From Bacteroidota bacterium (GTDB lineage: Bacteria; Bacteroidota; Bacteroidia; AKYH767-A; OLB10), in the NCBI GenBank assembly GCA_016714005.1, contig JADJOA010000006.1:62001-126000 (forward strand): DNA of 64,000 nucleotides, given 5' to 3'. A model generated the notes under the pieces. The model was given only the letters and a program-made list of their open reading frames with translations, was not told where the DNA came from and searched no databases. The stretch's first letter is position 1, and each line of letters begins with the position of its first letter. The translations under genes and the position numbers were made by a program. Positions 1-9,288 of the stretch are shown here, one piece after another.

Positions 1-469
1 TAAATGGACAATTACCGGAGGAGCAATATTTAATGGTTCAACTACATCATTATCTTCTTCTGTAAAATATACCACCGCAACTTCAAGTGCTGCAACATTA
101 AGTGTCGTTGCAAAAAACAGTTGCAGTTCATCTGTAGCGCGCACGCTTGCAATTGCAGTTAACCTAAGTTGCCGTGTTACCGAGCAGGGTAATATTATTG
201 AAGAAGAAATTGTGTCTGATGAAATTCAGGTTTATCCAAACCCATCATTCGGAGAATTAAATGTGAGATTTACTGCTGGCGATAATGAGAACTTTTCATT
301 TAAAGTGATTGATGTATTAGGAAAAACTTTGGCGCAGTCAACCTATAATTCTATTCAAGGGGAAAACATTCAGCAGCTTGACTTAAACAAACTGCCTTCT
401 GGAATTTATTTCTTATGCATAGAAAAACAGGGAAATAAAATTCACACTAAGCGTTTTGTGATAGAATAA
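1..469 (+). CDS. T9SS sorting-domain protein, 3' end only (cut by window edge)
   Basis: The frame is open from base 2 to the stop at 467-469, so the start lies outside the window. The visible part begins in a PKD/Ig-like beta-sandwich (WTITGGA, then a Cys-containing strand near SVVAKNSCSS) and ends in a classic type A sorting domain: VYPNPSFGELNV, then a VIDVLGK strand, then LPSGIYFL and a basic final strand. By family knowledge this domain sends the protein through the type IX secretion system to the cell surface. A GTG at 212 is only an internal codon. A hairpin terminator follows at 486. The Ig-like/sorting layout resembles the end of the giant protein at 16689-25294, so the two may be similar cargo; that is inference. 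The function of the missing N-terminus is unknown. Confidence 0.85.
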   Translation, partial: KWTITGGAIFNGSTTSLSSSVKYTTATSSAATLSVVAKNSCSSSVARTLAIAVNLSCRVTEQGNIIEEEIVSDEIQVYPNPSFGELNVRFTAGDNENFSFKVIDVLGKTLAQSTYNSIQGENIQQLDLNKLPSGIYFLCIEKQGNKIHTKRFVIE

Positions 470-485
470 ATGAATCGTATAAGCT

Positions 486-526
486 AAAAGCCATTCCACA
501 GTATTGCGGGATGGCTTTTGCTTTTT
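486..526 (+). terminator. Rho-independent terminator after the first CDS
   Basis: AAAAGCCATTCC pairs with GGGATGGCTTTT (one G-T wobble) around a short loop, followed by a T-rich run. It lies 17 bases past the stop codon. Confidence 0.75.
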
Positions 527-564
527 ATTATTATGTAAGTTTGTAAAGAATCCTGAAATCAGGT

Positions 565-2448
565 ATGCGTTTAAAAATTCTCTTTTTATTATTCTCCCTT
601 TTCAGCATCGGTTTTTGTTATTCTGAATCAACTGAAACTGATAGCCTGAAAAAAATAGTTGATAATGCAGCTAACGATAGCAGCAGGGTTGAAGCAATGA
701 TTGTTTTAGGAAGAAGTTATTTTAATATTAACCCCGACAGTGGTATAAAAATCTGCAACCACGCAAAACAACTTGTCGAAACTTCAAGATACACTAAAGG
801 TATAGCTAATGCACTTAAGGCAAGTGGAATTGGTTATTACCGTCAGGGAAAATACGTGGATGCATTACAAGACTGGGAGAACTCAAAAAAAATATATGAA
901 AGCATTGGCGATAAAAAGGGCGTAGCCAATATGCTTAGTAACCTTGGAGTAATTTACCGTGACCAGGCTGACAATGAAAAAGCACTTGACTTGTATTTAC
1001 AGTCGTTAAAAATTGCAGAGGAGATTAACGATTCAGTGCGCATAATGACTGTTGATTTAAACATCGGAACCATTTATGGAGAAAAGGCAATTACTTATGA
1101 GAAAGCCATAGAGTATTACGAAAAAGCCATGCCTTATGCCATAGCGCTTGATAACAAGGATGCAATCGGAACCATTACAGGAAACCTTGGCGAAATTTAT
1201 TTAAAGAGTAATAAAGATTCTCTAGCGCTTGCTAATCTCGAAAAATCTTTAGTTGCTTATGAGGGAACCGAAAATGTTCCATACACGCTTAACCTGATTG
1301 GTAAACTATATGCCAAGCGAAAAGATTTTGAAAAAGCTATTGACTACCAGCAACGCGCTTTCAGCATTGCAGAAAAGTTTGATGCTAAACTTGACATGGC
1401 AAAATCAATGCTTGGGTTAGCTGACAGCTATAAAGAAATGAAACACTATGAGGAAGCTATTCGCAATTACATGCTTGCTGAATCGTTTGCAAAGGAAACC
1501 GGTGCAAACAATGAACTTAAAGATACTTACGAAGGACTTGCTATGACGTATGGTGCGCTTAATGATTTTGGAAATGCTTTTAAATATCAATCAATGATGA
1601 TTGCCATAAAGGACACACTTTACAACATTGATACAGAAAAGAAATTAGGTACCATGCTTTTTAATTATCAGATAGACAAAAAGCAAAGCGAAATAAATCT
1701 TCAACAAAAAGAAATAAGCAAACAGAAAATTGTACGTAATAGTTTTATTGGTGGGTTTATAATAGTTGCTCTTTTGCAGGAGTATTTTAAAGCAACGATT
1801 ACGCATTGCCAAAGAGAAAACGCAGCGAAGAATTGTTGCTAAACATTTTGCCTGAAGAAACTGCTGAAGAATTAAAAGCTACCGGTAGTGCCAAAACAAA
1901 AAGCTATGACTCGGTTTCGGTTTTGTTTACTGACTTTAAAAACTTTACCCAAGCGTCAGAAATATTATCCCCCGAAGAATTGGTTGCAGAAATAAATAAC
2001 TGTTATAGCGAGTTTGATAAAATCGTAACCAAGTATGGTATTGAAAAAATAAAAACCATTGGTGATGCATATATGTGCGCTGGTGGGTTACCAGTTACCA
2101 ACACAACCCACCCTGTTGATGTAGTAAAGGCGGGAATAGAGATGCAACAGTTTATTGAGCATAATAAAAAAGAGCGCGAAGAAAAAGGACTTCCATTTTT
2201 TGAATTGCGATTGGGAATACACACTGGCCCGGTCGTAGCTGGGGTTGTGGGGACTAAAAAATTCGCATACGATATTTGGGGTGACACTGTAAACACTGCC
2301 TCCAGAATGGAAAGTAGCGGTGAAATAGGAAAAGTAAATATTAGTGGTGATACCTACAATTTGATTAAAGACAAATTTACATGCCAACATCGCGGAAAAG
2401 TAAAAGCAAAAAAACAAAGGTGAGATTGATATGTATTTTTGTCTCTAG
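565..2448 (+). CDS. TPR-adenylate cyclase (class III), frame broken several times
   Basis: N-terminal signal peptide (MRLKILFLLFSLFSIGFCYS), about seven TPR repeats over residues 40-360, a coiled segment (QKEISKQKIV), a transmembrane helix and a class III nucleotide cyclase domain. Cyclase motifs are intact: VLFTDFKNFT and GDAYM (metal-binding Asp), KTIGD and YDIWGD (the Lys/Asp pair typical of ATP rather than GTP cyclases), and NTASRM (transition-state Arg). The reading frame changes near 1775, 1788 and 1820; joining the frames restores LLAGVF, KQRLRIAKEK and RSEELLLNILPEE, the usual linker of this family. A further extra A in the run at about 2408-2414 hides the true end (GEIDMYF) at 2446-2448. 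A cyclase fragment could start at TTG 1806, but that cuts the linker, so I treat it as one gene. It may signal through cAMP in response to periplasmic protein contacts; that is inference. Confidence 0.8.
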
Positions 2449-2620
2449 TTGAAATAAAACTATTAGCTATAACTAAATTTTACATTTCTTGCTAACCAAA
2501 TATCAATTTTCCTTTATTGTTCAAGAAACTAAACTACCAATTGGGCAGAGCATTAAATAGCGTGCATTTGAAGAGCTATTAAAATAGAAAATTCTGATAT
2601 AGAAATTGCTTTGGGGTTAT

Positions 2621-3321
2621 CTATACGGCAATATTCCAATCAATAGATTTATGCCCCATCATTTTTAGTAGTTCATTGCTTTGTGAAAAATGTTTGCAGC
2701 CAAAAAAACCGTTGTGTACTGAAAATGGTGAGGGATGAGCTGCTTTTAATACATGATGTTTTGTTGTATCAATTAAAACTTCTTTTGCCTGTGCAAACTT
2801 TCCCCACAACAAAAACACAAGGCTTTCTTTTTCTTTCGAAAGCTTCTGAATAATTTTTCCCGTAAATGTTTCCCAGCCTTTTCCCTGGTGTGAGCCTGGT
2901 AAGTTGGCTTCAACTGTAAGTGTTGCGTTTAATAATAGTACACCTTGCTTAGCCCATTTTTCTAAATTACCATGATTGGCAATTGGAATACCCAAATCAG
3001 TTTGTAATTCTTTAAAAATATTTACCAATGATGGCGGAGGTTTAATGCCATCGCTAACGGAGAAACATAAACCGTTTGCCTGCCCTGTGCCATGATATGG
3101 GTCCTGTCCTATTATTACAACACGTGTTTTATCAAAAGGCGTATAATCAAATGCTGCAAATATTTTATTTCCCGGAGGGTAAATAGTTTTGCTAAGCATT
3201 TTTTCCTGCACCAAAAATTTTTTAGTTCGGCAAAGTATGGCAGGCTAAACTCATCGGTTAAAACTCTTTTCCAACTTTCTTCAATTTGGGGGTTGATGCC
3301 CGAGGTGTTTAATTGTGTCAT
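2621..3321 (-). CDS. ung: Uracil-DNA glycosylase (family 1), one frameshift
   Basis: Removes uracil from DNA in base-excision repair. The catalytic water-activating loop GQDPYHG, the NATLTV segment and the HPSPFS loop are all present. The N-terminus (SWKRVLTDEFSLPYFAELKNF) is in a different frame from the rest; adding one T to the T run at 3222-3226 joins it to LVQEKMLSKTIYPPG and gives about 233 residues, normal for the family. The ATG at 3321 overlaps the gldA stop by 4 bases, so the two are probably co-transcribed. I read the break as a homopolymer error. Confidence 0.93.
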
Positions 3322-4233
3322 TTCTTGCCGGTGGTAAGCTGTTGAAATACGTCCTCTAGTTTTTGTTCTTCTTTCATCATGCTTATAACAGTATATTTGT
3401 TTTCGACCGCTATGCGAAAAATTTCAGGTCTTAAATCTGCATTGCTGTTACTGTGCAGTTTAAAAGATTTGTCAGAAAGGCTATTGACTTTGTTAATGCC
3501 TTCAATAGCCTTCAATATATTTATATCAGCAACTTCACTGAACTCCACACTATAAACATTTTCAACGGCTGCGTTTTTACGCAACATTTCAGCAGTATCG
3601 TCAGCAACAATTTTTCCACGGTTAATAATGAGCACCCGGTCGCAAATTGCTTCCACCTCCTGCATTATGTGGGTAGAAAGAATTACAGTTTTTTCCTTTC
3701 CAATGTTTCTGATCAATGACCGTATTTCAGCCAACTGGTTTGGGTCAAGTCCTGATGTGGGCTCATCCATGATCAACACCGGGGGTTATGAATTAACGCC
3801 TGGGCTATGCCCACACGCTGCCTGTAGCCTTTGCTTAACTCTCCTATTTTTTTCGTTGCTCCAGTCCCAGACCTGTTATATCAATCATTTCCTTCACACG
3901 TGCTTCAATCAATTTACTTTTTATGTAAATGCCTGCAACAAAAGCAAGGTATTCCTTCACATACATATCAAGGTAAAGAGGATTGTGTTCAGGCAAATAG
4001 CCCACACTTCTGCGTACCTCTATAGAGTTATTAATTGTATCATAACCTGCAACAGAAACCTGCCCTTCTGATTGCGGTACATAGCAGCAAATAATTTTCA
4101 TCATGGTAGATTTACCTGCGCCATTGGGTCCGAGTAAACCTACAATTTGCCCTGTGCCTATTTCAAAAGAAACATTGTCAAGCGCTTTTTGCTGACCGTA
4201 AAGTTTGGTTACACTTTTTACTGATACTGACAT
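3318..4233 (-). CDS. gldA: Gliding motility ABC transporter ATPase GldA, two frameshifts
   Basis: ATP-binding subunit of the ABC transporter linked to gliding motility in Bacteroidota, expected to work at the inner membrane with GldF/GldG. Walker A GPNGAGKST, the YLPEHNPLYLDMYVKEYL segment typical of GldA, signature LSKGYRQR, Walker B LIMDEP and STHIMQEVEAICDR are all present. Two one-base losses split it: in an A run at about 3847-3853 (restoring KKIGELSKGYRQRVGIAQALIH) and in a G/C run at about 3780-3784 just before VLIMDEP. Corrected length is about 305 residues, as expected. A TAnnTTTG-like box (TATGTTTG) lies at 4257-4264. GldA without GldF/G nearby is common, because those genes often sit elsewhere. 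Confidence 0.9.
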
Positions 4234-4294
4234 CTTTATTTTTTGAATGAGCTACGCAAACATAACTGAAATACAACTTTATTTTTGTTAAGAC

Positions 4295-5212
4295 TTATGA
4301 AGTAATTAACGTGTTGCTTTTTCTTCCCCTATACTCAATAATTGTATGCACTACCACAGCCGCTAATACTATTAATGTTCCTATATAAAAACCGGTATTA
4401 AGTGTTTTGCCTTCGTCAAAAAAAATCATTGCAAGCACTATGCTGTAAAGCGGTTCGAGGTTTACGGAAAGATTCATTGTATAAGCGCTGATTTTTTGTA
4501 ATGCCTCCATAGAAATGGTAAAAGCCACCGAGGTACAAAGTACGCTTAGCAAAATAAGCCAAAGCCAGTCGTTGGTGTTACTGGTGAATGAGATGTCTCC
4601 ATTCCGCGGAATCTGAAATTCGTAATTAAATCCAGTAAGAATAAAAGGAAGCAGAATGCTCAGAAAAAGAAACCCTGAAATGAGTTCTATAAACGTGATT
4701 GCGGAAGGAGAATTGTTTTCTACAAACCTTTTATTGATTACCGTAAATAATGAACCGAGAAAGGCACTGAGCAAAGCAAGCAAGATTCCTTTGGCGTACC
4801 ATTTTTGAAAAGAGAAGATGATGTAAATACCAATCATAACTACAATGCCAAAGATTAAATCGCGCCACTTGATTTTTTGCTTGTGTATAACAGGTTCAAG
4901 GAATGCGGTAAATAGTGAAACTGATGAAAAGCAACTTAATGCAATAGATACATTAGAGGCTTTTATTGAAGCATAAAAGAAAATCCAATGCAGGCATACT
5001 AAAATTCCCACAGCAGAAATTTGAAGCATCGTTTTTCTGCCAGGAAAACTCATCTTTTTACTAAAATACATGATGATTACCAGAGCAGCGGCACTCATAA
5101 TCATACGATACCATACGATCATTATCTCATTCATAAGAATGGCTTTACCGAATATGCCTGTAAACCCCCAAAGGAGTATGGCAAGGTGCATTTGGAAGTA
5201 AGCCTTGCGCAT
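4295..5212 (-). CDS. EamA/DMT-family membrane transporter
   Basis: 305 residues with about ten hydrophobic helices in two similar halves, as in EamA (drug/metabolite transporter) proteins. The N-terminus HLAILLWGFTGIFGKAI carries the usual first helix, and SVNLEPLYSIVLAMIFFDE matches the conserved helix 9 region of the family. It probably exports or imports a small metabolite, but the substrate cannot be told from sequence. It starts 2 bases after the maf stop and is the last gene of a tight five-gene run from 8024 down to 4295. Confidence 0.85.
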   Translation of the reverse strand: MRKAYFQMHLAILLWGFTGIFGKAILMNEIMIVWYRMIMSAAALVIIMYFSKKMSFPGRKTMLQISAVGILVCLHWIFFYASIKASNVSIALSCFSSVSLFTAFLEPVIHKQKIKWRDLIFGIVVMIGIYIIFSFQKWYAKGILLALLSAFLGSLFTVINKRFVENNSPSAITFIELISGFLFLSILLPFILTGFNYEFQIPRNGDISFTSNTNDWLWLILLSVLCTSVAFTISMEALQKISAYTMNLSVNLEPLYSIVLAMIFFDEGKTLNTGFYIGTLIVLAAVVVHTIIEYRGRKSNTLITS

Positions 5213-5214
5213 GA

Positions 5215-5793
5215 TTAAAACTTTTGCAGGTAATCGTATAGCTCTTTGGTAGGCATGCCCATAACGTTGTAAAACGAACCGTTAATTTTTTGGATGCAGG
5301 TTAAACCAAACCAGTCCTGTATGCCATAGGCACCTGCTTTATCGTAAGGTTTAAAATTATCAATGTAATATTCAACATCGGAAATATTGATTGGCTTAAA
5401 GTAAACTTCGCTACGAACATTCAAGAGTTCCTTTTTTATTGAACTCATTATGCAAACCCCTGTAAATACTTCATGCATATTGCCGGATAGCTTTTGCAAC
5501 ATACGAATGGCATCTGCCCTATCCTCAGGTTTATTGATTACATCATCACCAAACACTACAATTGTATCAGCAGTTATAATCAATTCATTTTCTTTTATCT
5601 CTTCTTCAAATGCCAATGCTTTTTTTAAAGCAAGATGCATAACTACCTGTTCGCGTTTGAGGTGAGAGGGAAAAGATTCATCGGTTTCTTTTGTGCGAAC
5701 TTCAAATTGCAAGCCCATCATTTGCAGCAATTGCTGCCTGCGTGGTGAGCGCGAAGCGAGGATAATTTTATATTGATTTAAATTATTAAGCAT
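5215..5793 (-). CDS. maf: Maf-family nucleotide pyrophosphatase
   Basis: Maf proteins hydrolyse non-canonical or pyrimidine nucleoside triphosphates to the monophosphate. The family signature ILASRSPRRQQLL is at the N-terminus, followed by ADTIV (catalytic Asp), the EVFTGVC strand and the AGAYGIQ loop. I chose ATG 5793 (MLNNLNQYKIIL); an upstream start at 5832 would add 13 residues that overlap the ubiA coding end. The protein ends at 5215, about 192 residues, normal length. It follows ubiA with 1 base between, which points to an operon. Confidence 0.93.
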   Translation of the reverse strand: MLNNLNQYKIILASRSPRRQQLLQMMGLQFEVRTKETDESFPSHLKREQVVMHLALKKALAFEEEIKENELIITADTIVVFGDDVINKPEDRADAIRMLQKLSGNMHEVFTGVCIMSSIKKELLNVRSEVYFKPINISDVEYYIDNFKPYDKAGAYGIQDWFGLTCIQKINGSFYNVMGMPTKELYDYLQKF

Positions 5794-5794
5794 T

Positions 5795-6745
5795 TTAAGA
5801 AGTATAATTGAAAACAGCCATTGATAACACACCCGTAAGCATAATAACTTTGCAAAGGCTGCTGCACTCTGTATAATGTTTTTTATGAGTTGCTTTAAAT
5901 AATAATATGCTAAGAATCAGCAATGGCAATTGCACTGTTAACACCACATAGCTGAATGAAATTTTATTTTCCCATTGTTGTTGTCTTACCTGAATTAAAA
6001 TAATCAGGCATAGTAAGGTGAAAATAAAAAACTGTGCAATCCATTTTGCAAAGCCAACGCCCATTACTATTGGCATTGTTTTGCAGTCATTTTCTTTATC
6101 ACCATTTATATCTTCAATATCTTTAACAATTTCGCGAATAAGTGAAATAAAAAAAGCAAACACACTGTAGGCTGCAATAATTACAATTACCAAACGCAGG
6201 TATTGGGTTTGTAATGAATAGGTGGGAATATTAAGTATGCTGAATGCAAACTGCATTTCTCTATCGGATATTGAAACTATAAAAACTGAAGCAGCGCTTA
6301 GCGCAGCCACTACTATATTGCCTACAAGAAACATGCGCTTGTAAGACTGAGCATAAAAGTATAACAAGCCAACAGTTAGCAAATTAATGAGCAGATATGG
6401 ACGCAACCTTACTATGTATGAGAAGTATGCGCCAATTAAAATTCCCGCTCCAGACAAAATATAAAACAGGAGACGTGCTTTTTTTTCTGAAACAATGCCA
6501 GTGGCAATAAAATTTTCTTTTCTGTTTGCTGTGTCTATTGCAACATCAAAATAATCATTAATGATGTACCCGGCTGCTGCAATTAAAACGGTAGAGAGAA
6601 CTAAGAGCGCAAACTGCCATTCGTGTAAAGAGAATTTTAAATTGGTGGCATCATAAAAAGGTTTGATGACAGAAAATCTGATAACGTATTGCGTTAGTGC
6701 AAGGATGAGAAGGTTGGGTAAGCGAATTAGTTTTAAAATGTACAT
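5795..6745 (-). CDS. UbiA-type prenyltransferase, GGGP geranylgeranyltransferase-like
   Basis: 316-residue integral membrane protein of the UbiA superfamily. Both Asp-rich prenyl-diphosphate sites are visible: NDYFDVAID near residue 73 and DIEDINGDKEND near residue 210. Bacteroidota members of this type are usually called geranylgeranylglycerol-phosphate geranylgeranyltransferase; chlorophyll, haem O or quinone prenylation are alternatives that sequence alone cannot exclude. A GGGP synthase lies at 11352-12098, which supports the ether-lipid reading. It sits between kdsC-like and maf with 1-3 base gaps. Confidence 0.8.
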   Translation of the reverse strand: MYILKLIRLPNLLILALTQYVIRFSVIKPFYDATNLKFSLHEWQFALLVLSTVLIAAAGYIINDYFDVAIDTANRKENFIATGIVSEKKARLLFYILSGAGILIGAYFSYIVRLRPYLLINLLTVGLLYFYAQSYKRMFLVGNIVVAALSAASVFIVSISDREMQFAFSILNIPTYSLQTQYLRLVIVIIAAYSVFAFFISLIREIVKDIEDINGDKENDCKTMPIVMGVGFAKWIAQFFIFTLLCLIILIQVRQQQWENKISFSYVVLTVQLPLLILSILLFKATHKKHYTECSSLCKVIMLTGVLSMAVFNYTS

Positions 6746-6748
6746 ACG

Positions 6749-7252
6749 CTATTCCCATTTTGCGTGTAAGCGTAACACCTGCTCAATTACATCGCGCGCT
6801 GCACCTTCGCCACCTTTGTGAGGTGAAACATAAATGCTGATACTTTTTATATCGTGGACAGCATCGGAAGGGCAGGCGGCTATGCCGCAATTTTTCATTA
6901 CTTCCAAATCGGGCATATCATCGCCCATAAACAAAACTGCATCGTGCGTAAGTTTTTTTTCTACCAGAAAGTGATTAAGCGTTTGCTGTTTGTTTTTTGA
7001 CTCGCTAAAAATATTTTCAATACCCAACCTGCGTAATCTTTCAATAGCGCCTTTTTGTTTGGCGCCACTAATTATCACCACTTCGTAACCTTTTTGCATT
7101 GCAAGTTTAAGCGCATATCCGTCTTTAATGTTCATGGTGCGGAGTAAATTGCCTTCTTCGGTTACTAATAACTGACCGTTGGTGAGGACTCCGTCTATAT
7201 CAAAAGCAAAGCATTTGATGTTATTAAGTTTTTGTTTGAAATTTTCTTGCAT
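6749..7252 (-). CDS. KdsC-like HAD phosphatase
   Basis: 167 residues with all HAD motifs of the short, cap-less C0 type: FDIDGVLTNG (nucleophile Asp and acid Asp), VVIISGA (motif II), the Lys at KSKNKQ region (motif III) and GDDMPDLEVM (motif IV). Closest by pattern to KDO-8-phosphate phosphatase (KdsC), which acts in lipopolysaccharide core synthesis as a tetramer in the cytoplasm. Without kdsA or kdsB nearby the exact substrate is inferred. The gene lies 2 bases after the DUF2520 stop, in the same operon. Confidence 0.85.
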   Translation of the reverse strand: MQENFKQKLNNIKCFAFDIDGVLTNGQLLVTEEGNLLRTMNIKDGYALKLAMQKGYEVVIISGAKQKGAIERLRRLGIENIFSESKNKQQTLNHFLVEKKLTHDAVLFMGDDMPDLEVMKNCGIAACPSDAVHDIKSISIYVSPHKGGEGAARDVIEQVLRLHAKWE

Positions 7253-7254
7253 AT

Positions 7255-8024
7255 CTATTTTTTCTTTTCAATGCTTTTAGAAAGGAGGGCATATACTTGT
7301 TTGAGGGTTTTATTGTAGGAGAGTAATTTGAGGTGTTCTTTTATTACTTTTTTATCGCCACGTTTTGCAGGACCTGTTTGGGTAAGTGATGGGGAAACGG
7401 TGTTTATTTTTTCAGCCGTTTTTTCTATTAATGGTTTTAGTAAATCAAAAGAAATGCTGTGTTTACGTAAAACACTTTCTGCGAGGGTAAATAAATGGTT
7501 AGAAAAATTGTTTGCAATTACGGCTGAGAGGTGGAGTATTTTTCTTTTTTGTGATGGCATTACATGCACATTATCAGACACGCTTGATGCAAGTTTTTTT
7601 ATTTGTGAGAGTGCAGTTTTACCGGACGCTTCAATGCAAAAAGGGACGTTTTGGAAGTTGATGTAATCGTTAGCACTTATTGTCTGTACAGGATAAATAA
7701 CCCCACACTTTACAAAGTGAGTTTTTAAAACATCAATGGGGACACTGCCTGATGTATGCAAAACAATTGAGTTTGAAGACCTGAAGGCAGTTTTTAATTT
7801 TTTACAATTGATGGAATGGCAGAATCGGAAACGGCAATAATTATAAAATCAGATGCAGGAATTTTTTTAAAGCCGGTGGCTGATGGCGCTTTTAATATTT
7901 GCGCAGCGCGTTTGACGTTTACAGTGCTTCTTCCAATGACTGAAACAATTTTGTGACCCGCTTCCTTAAAAGCCAGCCCAAGTTGTATGGCAACATTACC
8001 GCTTCCTACAATGGTGATTTGCAT
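7255..8024 (-). CDS. Rossmann/DUF2520 oxidoreductase-like protein, one frameshift
   Basis: The N-terminal half is a NAD(P)-binding Rossmann domain (ITIVGSGNVAIQLGLAF) of the F420-dependent reductase-like type. The C-terminal half is the all-helical DUF2520 domain (LSAVIANNFSNHLFTLAE, then PLIEKTAEK and TGPAKRGDKKVI). The frame breaks at about 7801 in an A run (minus strand): IVKN and stop; one added A gives IVKKLKTAFRSSN and joins directly to VLHTSGS. Corrected length is about 256 residues. It probably heads the operon running down to eamA. Its substrate is unknown; relatedness to pyrroline-5-carboxylate or ketopantoate reductases is structural only. Confidence 0.85.
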
Positions 8025-9222
8025 GGGGGTAAAGTTAGGTGGAATTATGAATTATGCCACGAAGGTTCGGGAGTTGAATTATGTTCCGAAGTTTTGGGGT
8101 ATGAACTGTGGTAAGGATTTATTTATAGCCGCTATAATGAATTTAGAGATTTAAAGCTTTCGGAGTTTTGATTTAGGCTAGAAACCTACCACATAATTAA
8201 GAGGCATGGAGGCGCAGACCATAATTATTCGAAACATAATTTAACCAATAGGTACAAGCAAAATTTTAATTATGAAATTGAAAATTGGTTTTGGATTTTT
8301 CTTTATTCCACTTTTAGTTCGTTAGCTTTTTAATTTGATTTTAGCAACTCATGAATGCTGAAGGGCATTTGTCTTGAAACAAAAGTGGAACAAAAATTCA
8401 AGCCAAATTGCCAACCTTCAATTGATTTTTTCGCACTTGCCTTTGCATCTAATGCCAATCAATTGAGTAGGCGGCCCTACAGTCACGTAGTTTGCTAAAA
8501 AAGTCCACCGGACTTTTTATTGACGCAACCTCGTGCACCATTTTGGCAAAGCCCTCGCACTCGGAAAGTGTTTGGACATTAGCGACTTTTCTAAAACATT
8601 GTTTCGAACACTTATGGGCGCAGACTTGCGACTACGTGAGTAAAGATGGAAAAATATTATCGGTAAAAAATGTAAACAAACTCGGTTTTGGTTGCGAGGA
8701 GGAAGCCACTAGGTTAGTTAAAGAAGGCCCTTTATTTATTGGAGCAAGAAACAAAGGAGTTTTACAGTAAGTGTGGAACGGGTAGAAGTTTGGTTTGATT
8801 TAACTCCATAGGCACAATCCTCAAAACATTAGGAATAAACTTATTTGCTATAGGCGAGAAAAGAACGAGAGCAAAGGCATAGTTAAATACTTTTGAGTTA
8901 AACACTTAAAAAATAAACTTATAAAAAAAGTTATAAGGCAGAGCAAATAAGTGGCAATACCGCGAGGAAAAGTTGGGTGTTCGATTTGAAAAGTTGGGTG
9001 TGCAGTTTGAAACGCTGAACGGCAGATTGAAAAAGTTGGTTAGCTGAATTAAAAAGTTAATCGTTCGATTTTAAAAGTAGGTTGACTTAATTGAAAAGTA
9101 GGTTGTCTGATTGGAAAAGTTGATACTACGAATTAAAAAGTCAGTTTTAGGATTGGAAAAGTTGAGAGCGTTTAATGAGCTGTATGAACTCAAAGGAGTC
9201 TATTCAACAAAATGTGCCAAAC
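8025..9222. other. 1.2-kb gene-poor region between DUF2520 and ahcY
   Basis: No frame here looks like a conserved protein. From about 8047 there is an imperfect 27-bp direct duplication beginning GAATTATG. A 92-codon frame at 8492-8770 has atypical composition and no recognisable domain. A small palindrome (CTTATAA...TTATAAG) sits near 8917-8937. The right end holds the 21-bp tandem array described separately. The whole stretch looks like decayed or repeat-derived intergenic DNA. Confidence 0.6.
8968..9177. repeat. Ten-copy imperfect tandem repeat, 21-bp unit
   Basis: Ten consecutive units of exactly 21 bp, each opening with an A tract (AAAAGTTGG or close variants; unit 3 reads AAACGCTGA) and mostly ending in ATTTG/ATTG/ATTA. 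Unit starts are 8968, 8989, 9010 and so on to 9157, with no indel anywhere. Plus-strand translation gives degenerate heptads (EKLGVRF, EKLGVQF, KKLIVRF) broken by stops; one minus-strand frame gives NFSN-type heptads with a single stop. Not assigned to a known element. Confidence 0.85.
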
Positions 9223-9263
9223 AAAAAAAAGAGGCGATTTCTAAAGTTGAAACCACCTCTTTT
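9223..9263 (-). terminator. Rho-independent terminator of ahcY
   Basis: AAAAGAGG (9227-9234) pairs with CCTCTTTT (9256-9263); read on the minus strand the stem is followed by a run of eight T. It lies 25 bases past the ahcY stop. Confidence 0.8.
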
Positions 9264-9288
9264 CGGGTGATGTATTAAAACCTAAAAA

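Noticed and set aside
1806..2423. Separate stand-alone cyclase gene starting at TTG 1806
   Set aside because: Joining frames restores the known TPR-membrane-cyclase linker, so it is one broken gene.
8492..8770. 92-codon open frame in the gap before ahcY
   Set aside because: No domain, odd composition, no promoter or context; it sits in repeat-like DNA.
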